A stretch of DNA of 50,145 bases from NCBI GenBank assembly GCA_949286115.1, contig CASEBK010000021.1, positions 1-50,145 on the forward strand. Direction: 5' to 3'. Both the position numbers and the translations under genes were made by a program. Source of the stretch: an uncultured Veillonellaceae bacterium (GTDB lineage: Bacteria > Bacillota > Negativicutes > Veillonellales > Dialisteraceae). Positions 25,226 to 32,883 of this stretch are shown piece after piece; the stretch's first letter is position 1, and every line of letters begins with the position of its first letter. Under the pieces are notes generated by a model that worked only from the letters and a program-made list of their open reading frames with translations, did no database searches and was not told the origin of the DNA.

Positions 25226-25252
25226 TTGCCACCTGCCCGGCTGTGCTATAAT
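25226..25252 (+). promoter_or_regulatory. Promoter of the symporter gene
   Basis: TTGCCA (25226-25231), then a 15-base spacer ending in TGC and a perfect TATAAT (25247-25252). The extended -10 compensates for the short spacer. Confidence 0.72.
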
Positions 25253-25320
25253 ATGAATGGTTTTTTGCGGCTTCTTTACATTTTTTTCAAGTCCTTTGCG
25301 GACGAAAGGGGAATCAGGAC

Positions 25321-26736
25321 ATGGATGGATTGCTGCCTGTTCTGCTCTGGCTGGACGACGTGATGTACTACCCGATCCTCGTGGTGGTGCTCGTCGCGGC
25401 GGGGCTGTATTTCACGGTGCGGACCGGACTCATGCAGATCCGGCTCTTCCCGGAGTGTTTCCGGGTGCTTCTTGAGAAGCCGGAAGGGGGCGAGGTGTCG
25501 TCCTTCCAGGCGCTCATGGTCTCCACGGCGTCTCGCGTGGGCACGGGGAACATCATCGGTATCTCCACGGCGATCTGCCTGGGCGGCCCGGGGGCTGTCT
25601 TCTGGATGTGGGCCATCGCTTTGATCGGCGGCTCCACGGCGTTCATCGAATCAACGCTGGCGCAGGTCTTCAAGCGCCGCTCCAGCCTGGGCCTCTCCTA
25701 CGGCGGCCCGGCGTACTACATCGAGAGCGCGCTCCACAACCGGTTCCTGGCGTGCGTCTTCGCTGTGTTCCTCATCCTCACCTATGCGGGCGGCTTCAAC
25801 ATGCTCTGCTCGTACAATCTCCAGTCCACCTTCGAGGCGTACAGCTTCTATGACAAGACCATGACCCCGTGGATCATCGGGGCCATTCAGGCTATCCTCG
25901 TGGCGTACTGCATCCTCGGCGGCGGCCGCCGCATCATGAAGGTCACCGCCGTCATGGTGCCGGTGATGGGCGTCATCTACATCCTCGCCGCTGTGGTGAC
26001 GATCCTCATGAACATTTCGTACCTGCCCCACGTGCTGGGCCTTATCTTCTCCGACGCCTTCAATTTCGAAGCCATTCTGGGCGGCGTGGGCGGCTCCTGC
26101 CTCATGTACGGCGTGAAGCGCGGCCTCTTCTCCAATGAAGCCGGTATCGGTTCCGCACCGAACGCGGCGGCGTCTGCCGACGTGTCTCACCCGGTGAAGC
26201 AGGGCCTCGTGCAGATGTTCTCCGTCTTCCTCGATACGTTCCTCGTATGCTCGGCCACGGCTTTCATGTGCCTCATGTCCGGCGTGGACATCACGAAAGA
26301 AGCGGCTGGCGCGCCGTACGTGCAGAATGCGGTCACCACCGTCTTCGGCGACTTCGGTCCTCTGCTCATCACCGTATCCATGGTGCTCTTCGCTTTCTCC
26401 ACGCTCATCGGCAATCTCTACTATGTGGACAATAACCTGTCCTTCCTCCATCATGGCGAGCCCGGCAAGAACTTCATGACCGCGTTCCGCCTCTTCTGCG
26501 CGTTCATCGTCTTCATCGGCGCGGGCCTCACCATGGACGCGGCGTGGGCCATCGCAGACATCCTCATGGCGTGCATGGCGCTCATCAATATCCCGTCCAT
26601 CCTCATCCTGGGCGGCATCGCTCTCGCGGCCATGAAGGACTACGAAGCGCAGCGGAAGGAAGGGAAGAACCCCGTCTTCCACGCGAAAAATATCCCCGGC
26701 CTCGACGTGTCGAAGCTCGATTTCTGGAAAGACTGA
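25321..26736 (+). CDS. Alanine/glycine:cation symporter (AGCS family)
   Basis: A 471-residue inner-membrane transporter with about 10-11 hydrophobic segments. Diagnostic AGCS stretches are SSFQALMVSTASRVGTGNIIG near residue 60, FIESTLAQVFKRR, SYGGPAYYIE, and MYGVKRGLFSNEAGIGSAPNAAA near residue 260. The family imports alanine or glycine with sodium. ATG 25321 lies 6 bases after AAAGGGG. It is monocistronic, with a promoter and a long terminator. Which amino acid it carries cannot be told. Confidence 0.95.
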   Translation: MDGLLPVLLWLDDVMYYPILVVVLVAAGLYFTVRTGLMQIRLFPECFRVLLEKPEGGEVSSFQALMVSTASRVGTGNIIGISTAICLGGPGAVFWMWAIALIGGSTAFIESTLAQVFKRRSSLGLSYGGPAYYIESALHNRFLACVFAVFLILTYAGGFNMLCSYNLQSTFEAYSFYDKTMTPWIIGAIQAILVAYCILGGGRRIMKVTAVMVPVMGVIYILAAVVTILMNISYLPHVLGLIFSDAFNFEAILGGVGGSCLMYGVKRGLFSNEAGIGSAPNAAASADVSHPVKQGLVQMFSVFLDTFLVCSATAFMCLMSGVDITKEAAGAPYVQNAVTTVFGDFGPLLITVSMVLFAFSTLIGNLYYVDNNLSFLHHGEPGKNFMTAFRLFCAFIVFIGAGLTMDAAWAIADILMACMALINIPSILILGGIALAAMKDYEAQRKEGKNPVFHAKNIPGLDVSKLDFWKD

Positions 26737-26754
26737 ACCTTTTTTTGAAATAGA

Positions 26755-26792
26755 AAACGTCTCTGCTCTCGCGGCAGGGACGTTTCTTTTTG
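26755..26792 (+). terminator. Terminator of the symporter gene
   Basis: A 12-pair stem (26755-26766 with 26774-26785) and a 7-base loop, followed by CTTTTT. Confidence 0.93.
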
Positions 26793-26932
26793 TGCCTTTC
26801 AGGCGGGGAAAGGAGGCATCGCGGCGCGGATGGGGCTTTTCATTGAGGGCAGGGCCAGGCACGGCGGGAGCGAGGGCGGAGCTGTCGGGGCGGGGCTCCA
26901 TAACAAAGAAGCCGGTTCTCTTCATGAAGGAG
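26793..26932. other. Gap without a recognised feature
   Basis: This stretch lies between the symporter terminator and copy C. It is G-rich on the plus strand, with no supported gene, promoter or hairpin. GGTTCTCTTCATGAAG near 26914 is loosely repeated as GGTGGTTCTCTTA near 26953, already inside copy C. Confidence 0.5.
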
Positions 26933-27299
26933 AGGACCCACATCACGAAGAGGGTGGTTCTCTTATTTACGACTGTTCCCGTCAGGGGCATACGAGCCCC
27001 ATGGTCGCTTCATTTCTTCCTTCGCCGCCGAAGGAAGAAACGAAGCAAAGAAGGAAGGGCGCCGCCCGATCACTCCGCCCTGGAAGTCCGGCCGGTCGCT
27101 ACCTTCGCTTAACTCGCTCGCTGCGCTCGCTCAGACAAGCGCTACGGCTTAACGCCACCGGCCGGACTTCCTCCCTTCGGGCACCGGGCTCCGTTCAAAC
27201 GGGCGGGGAAGCTGCACCAATGCTTTTCTGTGTCGTGCATTCTTTGAATGCACATCCCTTATGCAGACGTATCTCCCCCTGAAGGAGCAGACCCACATC
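26933..27299 (-). repeat. Structured repeat, copy C (inverted)
   Basis: The same element read on the minus strand, bounded by GACCCACATC motifs at 26935 and 27290. P3 is 18 pairs (27007-27024/27029-27046), P2 is 15 pairs (27082-27096/27157-27171), the mirror 20-mer complement lies at 27113-27132, and P1 is GTGCATTC/GAATGCAC (27235-27242/27246-27253). P1 differs from copies A and B on both arms in a compensating way. The element is shorter here because the 3' hairpins are trimmed. Confidence 0.9.
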
Positions 27300-27321
27300 A
27301 GGATGCTTACGACATCTCGCA

Positions 27322-27380
27322 AACACAGCGGACCCACATACGATGAAAACGATTTTCATCATATGTGGGTCCGCCGTGTT
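27322..27380. repeat. Long hairpin at the junction of copies C and D
   Basis: A 59-nt inverted repeat: AACAC/GTGTT, one mismatch, GCGGACCCACATA with TATGTGGGTCCGC (27328-27340/27362-27374), one mismatch, then G-C plus ATGAAAA/TTTTCAT (27343-27349/27353-27359) and a CGA loop, giving 26 pairs in all. Each arm holds the GTGGGTCCGC boundary motif of the structured repeat. No T-run follows, so it is not a simple terminator. Confidence 0.92.
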
Positions 27381-27976
27381 GTTAGAAGAAACATAAGTAC
27401 AAGGGAGCCGCCGCTTGCGGCGCGACACAAAGATGTCACGGGAATGAATCATAAGGAAATCATGGGCCCGAGACCGCACCATATGAGATGGTCCGCCAGC
27501 ATAAGGGAGCGCCGAAGGCGCGACGCAAGATTTCCACCGCCATGAAGAGAAGGGACGCGAAGGATATGGGACCTCATCGCCTGTGAATCGACTCTCGCGC
27601 CGAAATTGCGCCCGCAACACCATGAGTGAAAGCCGACCTCTCTGGTTCAGGTCACCCGCCCGTTTGAACGGAGGCCGACCCGAAGGGGAAGATTTGACGG
27701 CCCGGAGCGCCCGGACGGAATGACTGTCTGAGCGAGCGCAGCGAGCGAGTTTCATTCCGTCAGCGGAGGGCGGGCAAATCTTAGGCCGGAGTGATCGTGG
27801 CGGCGGCTTTTCTTCCTTGCTTCGTTCCTTCTTTTTCCGGAAAAAGAAGGAATGAAGCGACCATGGGGTTCGCATGCCCCTGACGGGAACAGTCGAAAAT
27901 GAGAGATACGCTCTCTCCGAAAATGAGACCTGCACTGACAGCTTCACTGTCATTGGCAGAGTGATGTGGGTCCGCA
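27362..27976 (+). repeat. Structured repeat, copy D with extra 5' modules
   Basis: The core lies at 27654-27976. Outer P2 is AAGATTTG/CAAATCTT (27689-27696/27775-27782); the inner stem is GACGGAATGA/TCATTCCGTC (27714-27723/27752-27761), closing the mirror 20-mer at 27730-27749. P3 is 18 pairs (27819-27836/27841-27858) with a CCGG loop. The end motif is GATGTGGGTCCGCA at 27963. Upstream, P1-like hairpins GCCGC/GCGGC (near 27405) and GCGCC/GGCGC (near 27507), each followed by CGAC, look like two degenerate 5' ends. It is the most diverged copy, yet all main stems are kept. Confidence 0.88.
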
Positions 27977-28101
27977 TCCCATGGAGGACGACCGAGCGCA
28001 TCGAAATGGAGCCCGCGCAGGCAGCTTCTCTGTCGGCCGCATCGTATGTTTCATCCTCATAAGAAAAAAGAAAAAGCACTTTTATGATTTGGAAAGGAAG
28101 A

Positions 28102-28980
28102 TCAGCCTTGTAAAAATTCCAGCACAGCTGCATTGACATCCCGCACTTTGAGCAGCGGGAGATCATGGCCCGCTCCGGGGATGACGAAGGCTTGGGTCTT
28201 CGGATTCGCGCGGAGGAGGCGGGCGGCGGCGCGGCGGGGGTCGCAGAGGCGGTCGTGCTCGCCCATGAGGAAGAGGGTCTTCGGGAGGGCGGCGAGCTCA
28301 GCATCAGTGAGGACGCGGGGCACGGCGGGGAGGCGCGGGCGGAAGGTGTGGGATTGGAAGCGTGCAGTCTCCAAAAATTCTTCGATGGTCATGGCGCCGG
28401 GCGCGCGCAGGGAGTCGGCGAAGAGCCATCGGAAGTAGGGCGGACCGAGGCGGCGGGGGCAGAGGAGCATGGCGAGCGCCGCGGCGAGGAAGCGTTTCCG
28501 GAGGGGGAGGACAGTCGCCGCCGGGGCGATGAGCACGAGGCGGGAAACGTCGCCCGGATGGGCGAGGGCGTATTCCGCGGCAAGCCATCCCCCGTAGGAC
28601 ATGCCGCAGAGGGCAAAGGGGCGGGGGATGCCGGCGGCGAAGAGGCGGCCGAGCCATGCGAGGAGGGTGCGCCGTTTCCCTGTGGGGACGTAGGGCTCGG
28701 AGAGGCCCGCGTCGTAGATCATGTCCGGGGCGTACACGCGGAAATGATGCGCCCAGGCGGCGGCGTTCGCGGCCCAGAGGAGGGACGTGGAGGCAAGGCC
28801 GGGGAGAAGCACCAGCGGCGGCGCGTTTTCCGGGCCGGAGAGGCGGAGGTGCGTGCGGCCTTCGGGAGTCTCGATGAAGCGGTCTTCAAAGGGGACGGGC
28901 CAGCGCGCTTCCTGCTGCCGGTACCAGCGGAGATAGGCGCGGCGGGCGGCGTCGGAGACGAAGGGAGAGGGACGAGTCAT
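28102..28980 (-). CDS. Alpha/beta hydrolase
   Basis: A 292-residue alpha/beta-hydrolase with the nucleophile elbow GMSYGG (Ser128), an oxyanion region LLPGLASTS, the acid in MGEHDRLCD, and the catalytic His in GAGHDLPLL near the C terminus. No signal peptide is present, so it is cytoplasmic. I start at ATG 28980 after AAAGGAG rather than at an upstream in-frame ATG that overlaps the ribosome site. It is monocistronic and divergent from the CoA-transferase gene. No clear terminator follows. The ester or other substrate is unknown. Confidence 0.9.
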   Translation of the reverse strand: MTRPSPFVSDAARRAYLRWYRQQEARWPVPFEDRFIETPEGRTHLRLSGPENAPPLVLLPGLASTSLLWAANAAAWAHHFRVYAPDMIYDAGLSEPYVPTGKRRTLLAWLGRLFAAGIPRPFALCGMSYGGWLAAEYALAHPGDVSRLVLIAPAATVLPLRKRFLAAALAMLLCPRRLGPPYFRWLFADSLRAPGAMTIEEFLETARFQSHTFRPRLPAVPRVLTDAELAALPKTLFLMGEHDRLCDPRRAAARLLRANPKTQAFVIPGAGHDLPLLKVRDVNAAVLEFLQG

Positions 28981-29164
28981 AGCGTGGCTCCTTTCTTTTC
29001 TTTTCATTATAGCGGAAACGATACGATGCGGCGCGGCAAAGCGGCCCGTTTATCAGCGAGATACCGATAAATAAATGATTATGCAGAACTGTTTTTAATA
29101 TATATAAGCCTATATGTTATAACATGTATATAAAATAAACGATACAATAAAAGATATGTTTTTG

Positions 29165-29192
29165 TTGAAATTCTAAATCTGGGTGCTATAAT
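29165..29192 (+). promoter_or_regulatory. Strong promoter of the CoA-transferase gene
   Basis: TTGAAA (29165-29170), a 16-base spacer ending in TGC, and TATAAT (29187-29192). About 90 bases of very AT-rich DNA (29071-29160) lie directly upstream, like an UP element, which suggests high expression. Confidence 0.85.
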
Positions 29193-29280
29193 AATTGCGG
29201 AAGCCGCCGCAGAGCAAAACTGCACGGCGAAACGATGCCATGGCGCAGATGGCAGTAGTTATTTTAAGGAGGTCATTCTT

Positions 29281-30468
29281 ATGGCAAAACCGTTGGAAGG
29301 CGTTGTTGTCCTGGACCTGTCCAGAGTCCTCGCAGCCCCGTATACCGGCATGATCCTTGCGGATATGGGCGCAGACGTCATCAAGATCGAAAGACCCGGC
29401 AAGGGCGATGATTCCCGTGCGTACGGCCCGTTCAAAAACGGTGAAAGCGTATACTACATGAGCCTGAACCGCGGCAAGCGGTCCATGACGCTCAACATGA
29501 AGAGCGAAGAAGGCAAGCAGATCCTGAAAGATCTCGTAAAGCAGGCAGACGTGCTCGTGGAGAACTTCCGCGGCGGCACGATGGACAAACTCGGCCTGGG
29601 CTATGACGTCCTGAAAGAGATCAACCCGCGCCTCATCTACTCCGCATGCACCGGCTTCGGCATGACCGGCCCGTACAAGCATGACCCGGCATACGACGTC
29701 ATCGTCCAGGGCATGGGCGGCATCATGTCCATCACCGGTCAGGAAGGCGGCGAACCGACGAAGGTCGGCGCTTCCATCGGCGACATCACCGCAGGCATCT
29801 TCTCCGCTGTCGGCATCATGATGGCTCTCTATGCCCGTGAAAAGACCGGCAAAGGCCAGCTCGTAGACGTATCCATGCTGGACTGCCAGGTCGCTATCCT
29901 CGAAAACGCGATCGCCCGCTACATGAACGCCGGCGTATCCCCGAAGCCGATCGGCAACCGCCACGCTTCCATCACCCCCTTCCAGTCCCTCAAGACGAAG
30001 GACGGCTATGTCATCATCGCTGTCGGCAACGACACCCTGTGGCAGAAATTCTGCACCCTCATCGAACGGCCTGACCTCGCGGCTGATCCGCGGTTCACCA
30101 CGAACCCGCTCCGCACGGAGAACGTCAAGGTCCTCGGTGAAGAACTGACCAAGACCTTCGTCACCAAGACCATGGACGAATGGCTCCACATCCTCAAAGA
30201 AGGCGGCATCCCTGTCGGCCCGATCAACGATGTGGAACGTGTCATCAAAGACCCGGCTGTCATCGCCCGCGAAATGATCGTCACCACCCATCACCCGATC
30301 GCAGGCGACGTGGAGATGGCCGGCGTGCCGATCAAACTGTCCGACACCCCCGGCTCCGTCGACGCTCCGGCTCCGACCCTCGGCCAGCACACCCGCGAGA
30401 TCCTCAAAGAGAAGCTCAACATGGACGACGCTCTCATCGATCAGCTCTACGCGGACAAGACCCTGTAA
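29281..30468 (+). CDS. Family III CoA-transferase (CaiB/Frc type)
   Basis: A 395-residue acyl-CoA:carboxylate CoA-transferase. The N-terminal LEGVVVLDLSRVLAAPYTGMILADMGADVIKIE and NLNRGKRS-type segment (SLNRGKRSMTLNM) bind CoA. GASIGDITAG places the catalytic Asp at 168, matching Asp169 of formyl-CoA transferase. The acid pair is unknown. Codon choice is smoother and less extreme in GC than in the neighbours, which together with its promoter suggests abundant product. ATG 29281 follows AAGGAGG. It could link to formate/oxalate use or amino-acid fermentation. Confidence 0.92.
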   Translation: MAKPLEGVVVLDLSRVLAAPYTGMILADMGADVIKIERPGKGDDSRAYGPFKNGESVYYMSLNRGKRSMTLNMKSEEGKQILKDLVKQADVLVENFRGGTMDKLGLGYDVLKEINPRLIYSACTGFGMTGPYKHDPAYDVIVQGMGGIMSITGQEGGEPTKVGASIGDITAGIFSAVGIMMALYAREKTGKGQLVDVSMLDCQVAILENAIARYMNAGVSPKPIGNRHASITPFQSLKTKDGYVIIAVGNDTLWQKFCTLIERPDLAADPRFTTNPLRTENVKVLGEELTKTFVTKTMDEWLHILKEGGIPVGPINDVERVIKDPAVIAREMIVTTHHPIAGDVEMAGVPIKLSDTPGSVDAPAPTLGQHTREILKEKLNMDDALIDQLYADKTL

Positions 30469-30497
30469 TCCTCAATTATCTTTCTCCAATAGCAGAG

Positions 30498-30520
30498 GCG
30501 CTCCTTCGGGAGCGCTTTTT
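30498..30520 (+). terminator. Terminator of the CoA-transferase gene
   Basis: GCGCTCC and GGAGCGC close a TTCG tetraloop, followed by TTTTT. Confidence 0.93.
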
Positions 30521-30563
30521 GCGTGCTCTTTTTCGGCGCGGCACGAAGGATGAGAAAAATTTC

Positions 30564-30592
30564 TTGACAGACGCAGCGAAGTCTGATATATT
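30564..30592 (+). promoter_or_regulatory. Promoter of the T-box leader
   Basis: A perfect TTGACA (30564-30569), a 17-base spacer and TATATT (30587-30592) preceded by TGA. Transcription should start near 30599. Confidence 0.9.
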
Positions 30593-30597
30593 GGCAA

Positions 30598-30833
30598 TAT
30601 CAAATTTCAAAAGCCATGACGGAAAAAAGTACGTATGTCTGAGCTGCGCAGAGAGCCGGTGGATGGTGAAAACCGGAGAGCAGGAAATGCGGAAGTTCTT
30701 TCCCGAGCTGCTTTGTTGAACTTCAAGTAGGCAGAGCCGGAATGATCCACGTTAGACGATCGAGAGTTGATCTGACAGTCAAAAGCAGGGTGGTACCACG
30801 GAGCCTTTCGTCCCTCACGGTACTGCTTTTTTT
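30598..30833 (+). ncRNA. T-box riboswitch, probably phenylalanine-specific
   Basis: A canonical T-box leader. Stem I carries AAAGTACGTA on its 5' side, the distal loop segment GAGAGCCGGTGGATGGTG, and the specifier loop GAAC-TTC-AAGTAGG (TTC at 30722-30724, a Phe codon). Stem III is marked by AGCCGGAATGATCCACGTTAGA. The T-box sequence AGGGTGGTACCACGG (30787-30801) lies in the antiterminator, competing with a terminator that ends GGTACTGC and a T-run (30819-30832). Uncharged tRNA-Phe should favour read-through. The TTC reading rests on its place in the loop. Confidence 0.93.
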
Positions 30834-30841
30834 ATTGCTTC

Positions 30842-30925
30842 AGATAACTTGGGTGGTACCGCGATGAGTTCCCGTCGTCCCTTGCAAAAGGCGTGCTGAG
30901 CATGCCGTGCAGGGGACGTTTTTAT
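30842..30925 (+). ncRNA. Second T-box antiterminator/terminator module
   Basis: A second T-box sequence, TGGGTGGTACCGCG (30850-30863), is followed by its own terminator: CGTCCCTTGCA (30876-30886) pairs with TGCAGGGGACG (30908-30918), enclosing a small GGCGTGC/GCATGCC hairpin, then TTTTT. It has no stem I of its own, so a single specifier domain may feed two successive terminators (semi-tandem layout). Confidence 0.88.
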
Positions 30926-30951
30926 TAGGGAAAACAAAGGAGATGGACCTC

Positions 30952-31737
30952 ATGAAACACTGGAAACATCTGGCCGCGGCGGCGCTCCTCGCGGCAAGCC
31001 TCACCGCCGGCGGCATGACGATGGCCGAAGCGGCGCACCTCGAAGACATCGCGGCCCGCGGCACCATCCGCATCGGCACCACCGGCGACTACCGCCCCAT
31101 GTCGTATTACAATCCGGCGACCGGCCAGTACGAAGGATTCGACGCGGCGCTCGCTCAGAAGATCGCCGACTCCCTCCACGTGAAAGTGGAGTACGTGCCC
31201 ACCACATGGCCGACGCTGGCGGCGGACATGCAGGCCGGCAAATTCGACATCGCCCTCTGCGGCATCACCCGTACCTATGACCGGGCGCGCACCATGGAGA
31301 TGTCCGACGGGTACCTCCTCTTCGGCAAGACCATCCTCTGCCGGGACGGCGACGCGGCGAAGTATCAGAGCCTCGCCGATATGGACCGGCCGGAAGTGCG
31401 GGTCATGGTGAATCCCGGCGGCACGAACGAAAAATTCGCCCGGCAGTACCTGCCTCACGCGACGATCCTCGTGCATGAGCAGAACGCGGAGATCCCCGGT
31501 CTCGTAGCGGAAGGCAAGGCGGATATCATGATCACCGAGACCATGGAAGCGGTGCGCTATGAGAAGCTGGACAGCCGCCTCGCGGCGCCCCTGGCGAAGA
31601 CGCCCTTCACGAAGAGCCGCTTCGGCGTGCTCATGGCCAAGGGCGATCAGGAACTTCTGAATTACATCAATTTCGTTCTGGCCGAGCTCACCATGGACGG
31701 CACTATGGCGGAAATGGAACAGACCTATATCAAATAA
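30952..31737 (+). CDS. pheC: PheC-like periplasmic cyclohexadienyl/arogenate dehydratase
   Basis: A 261-residue exported protein of the family 3 binding-protein fold with a signal peptide (cleavage near AEA, residue 26). It resembles cyclohexadienyl dehydratase more than a plain amino-acid binder: GTTGDYRPMSYYNP, PTTWPTLAADMQAGKFDIALCGI, VNPGGTNEKFARQYLPHATI, and TETMEA with the Glu that is catalytic in PheC. It would turn prephenate or arogenate into a phenylalanine precursor. A Phe T-box in front supports this. I start at ATG 30952, nine bases after AAAGGAG; ATG 30943 is too close. A binding role is the alternative. Confidence 0.8.
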   Translation: MKHWKHLAAAALLAASLTAGGMTMAEAAHLEDIAARGTIRIGTTGDYRPMSYYNPATGQYEGFDAALAQKIADSLHVKVEYVPTTWPTLAADMQAGKFDIALCGITRTYDRARTMEMSDGYLLFGKTILCRDGDAAKYQSLADMDRPEVRVMVNPGGTNEKFARQYLPHATILVHEQNAEIPGLVAEGKADIMITETMEAVRYEKLDSRLAAPLAKTPFTKSRFGVLMAKGDQELLNYINFVLAELTMDGTMAEMEQTYIK

Positions 31738-31760
31738 ATCACTGACGGAGGCATGACACG

Positions 31761-32750
31761 ATGAAAACATGGATGAAATATACGGCAGCAGCAGTATTGG
31801 CAGCGGCAGCGCTCGCGGGCCTTTCCGGATGCGGCGGCAGCGGAGACAAAGCCACCTCCGGCGCGAAGAAGAGCGTCGCGGTGGTGCAGCTCATGCAGCA
31901 CGGCTCCCTCGACGCGGCAAACAAAGGCTTCATGGACGCTCTCGCAGAGAACGGCTACGGCCCGGACAAGATCGAAGTGGACCAGCAGAACGCCCAGGGC
32001 GATCAGTCCAATCTGAAATCCATCACGGCGCGCTTCAAATCAGCTGATCCCGACCTCATCTGCGCCATCGGCACCCCGGCGGCCCAGTCGGTGGCCAATG
32101 AGATGACGAAGACCCCCATCGTGGGCATCGCCATCACCGACTACGTGCAGGCCAAGCTCGTGAAATCGAACGACGCCCCCGGCACGAACGTCACCGGCGC
32201 CAGCGACCAGAACCCCGTCTCCGCGCCGATCGACCTGGCCATGAAGCTCCTGCCGAACGCAAAGACCGCCGGCCTCCTCTACTGCTCCAGCGAGATGAAC
32301 AGCGAAGTCCAGGCCAACGAGATGAAAGCCTACGCCGAGAGCATCGGGCTCAATGTCGAGACCCGCACCATCTCCAGCGTGAACGACATCCAGCAGGCTG
32401 CGGAGTCCCTCGCCGGGCAGATCGATTTCCTCTACATCCCCACGGACAATGTCATCGCCTCCTCCGTGCCGACCCTCACGAAAGTGACCGACGCGGCAGG
32501 CATCCCCGTCTTCGCCGCCTATGAGCAGGCGGAAAAAGAAGGGGCACTGGCCGCCGTCTCCGTCGACTACTACCGCCTCGGCAAGCAGGCCGGCGCCATG
32601 GCCGCGAAGATCCTCTCCGGCAAAGCCAAGCCCGAGACCACGCCCATCGAGACCCAGAAAGACCTCATCGTGGTCATCAATAAAGCCGTCGCGGAAAATC
32701 TGGGAATCACCATTCCCGAGGACCTCGCAAAGACTGCAAAGATCCAGTGA
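31761..32750 (+). CDS. TrpX-like ABC substrate-binding lipoprotein, copy 1
   Basis: A 329-residue lipoprotein (lipobox LSGC, Cys24) of the periplasmic-binding family called TrpX/DUF534: VAVVQLMQHGSLDAANKGF, DQQNAQGDQSNLKSI, CAIGTPAAQSVANEM, and YIPTDNVIASSVPTL are its hallmark segments. Such proteins bind aromatic amino acids or similar ligands. It lies 23 bases after the PheC-like gene, so it is under the same T-box control. No permease or ATPase gene follows in this cluster. Confidence 0.9.
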   Translation: MKTWMKYTAAAVLAAAALAGLSGCGGSGDKATSGAKKSVAVVQLMQHGSLDAANKGFMDALAENGYGPDKIEVDQQNAQGDQSNLKSITARFKSADPDLICAIGTPAAQSVANEMTKTPIVGIAITDYVQAKLVKSNDAPGTNVTGASDQNPVSAPIDLAMKLLPNAKTAGLLYCSSEMNSEVQANEMKAYAESIGLNVETRTISSVNDIQQAAESLAGQIDFLYIPTDNVIASSVPTLTKVTDAAGIPVFAAYEQAEKEGALAAVSVDYYRLGKQAGAMAAKILSGKAKPETTPIETQKDLIVVINKAVAENLGITIPEDLAKTAKIQ

Positions 32751-32799
32751 TGATGCATCACTTTTAATCACATAGCACACCGAAAGAGGCGGAGCCGCA

Positions 32800-32825
32800 G
32801 GCGCGGGACCGGGCCCCGCCCTTTT
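32800..32825 (+). terminator. Terminator between the two TrpX-like genes
   Basis: A GC-rich, slightly bulged stem (32800-32807 with 32814-32820), followed by CTTTTT. It suggests the second gene is expressed less, or from read-through, since no promoter is obvious after it. Confidence 0.7.
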
Positions 32826-32883
32826 TGCACCCAAAAACAGGAAGGATTCGGGGCCGAAGAGCCTCACAGGGAGGATGGAAGAC

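Noticed and set aside
26830..27282. Protein-coding frame across copy C, with a similar frame in copy B (21503-21871 minus)
   Set aside because: Both contain SMVASFLPSPPKEETKQRRK, but the P3 loop is six bases in copy A and four in the others, so the frame is not kept there. Changes follow base pairing, not codons.
13739..28100. Retron, diversity-generating element or group II intron as source of the repeats
   Set aside because: No reverse transcriptase, maturase or transposase frame lies in or next to any copy. The repeat could be non-autonomous, but the window does not show its partner.
27195..28304. 369-codon minus-strand frame
   Set aside because: It runs through copy D, the junction hairpin and into the alpha/beta hydrolase gene, with no ribosome site and no family resemblance.
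29020..29280. Riboswitch in the CoA-transferase leader
   Set aside because: The region is AT-rich without conserved aptamer landmarks; a strong promoter with an UP-like element explains it better.
30180..30719. Coding frame over the T-box leader
   Set aside because: It crosses a strong terminator and a promoter, and the conserved T-box elements explain the sequence.
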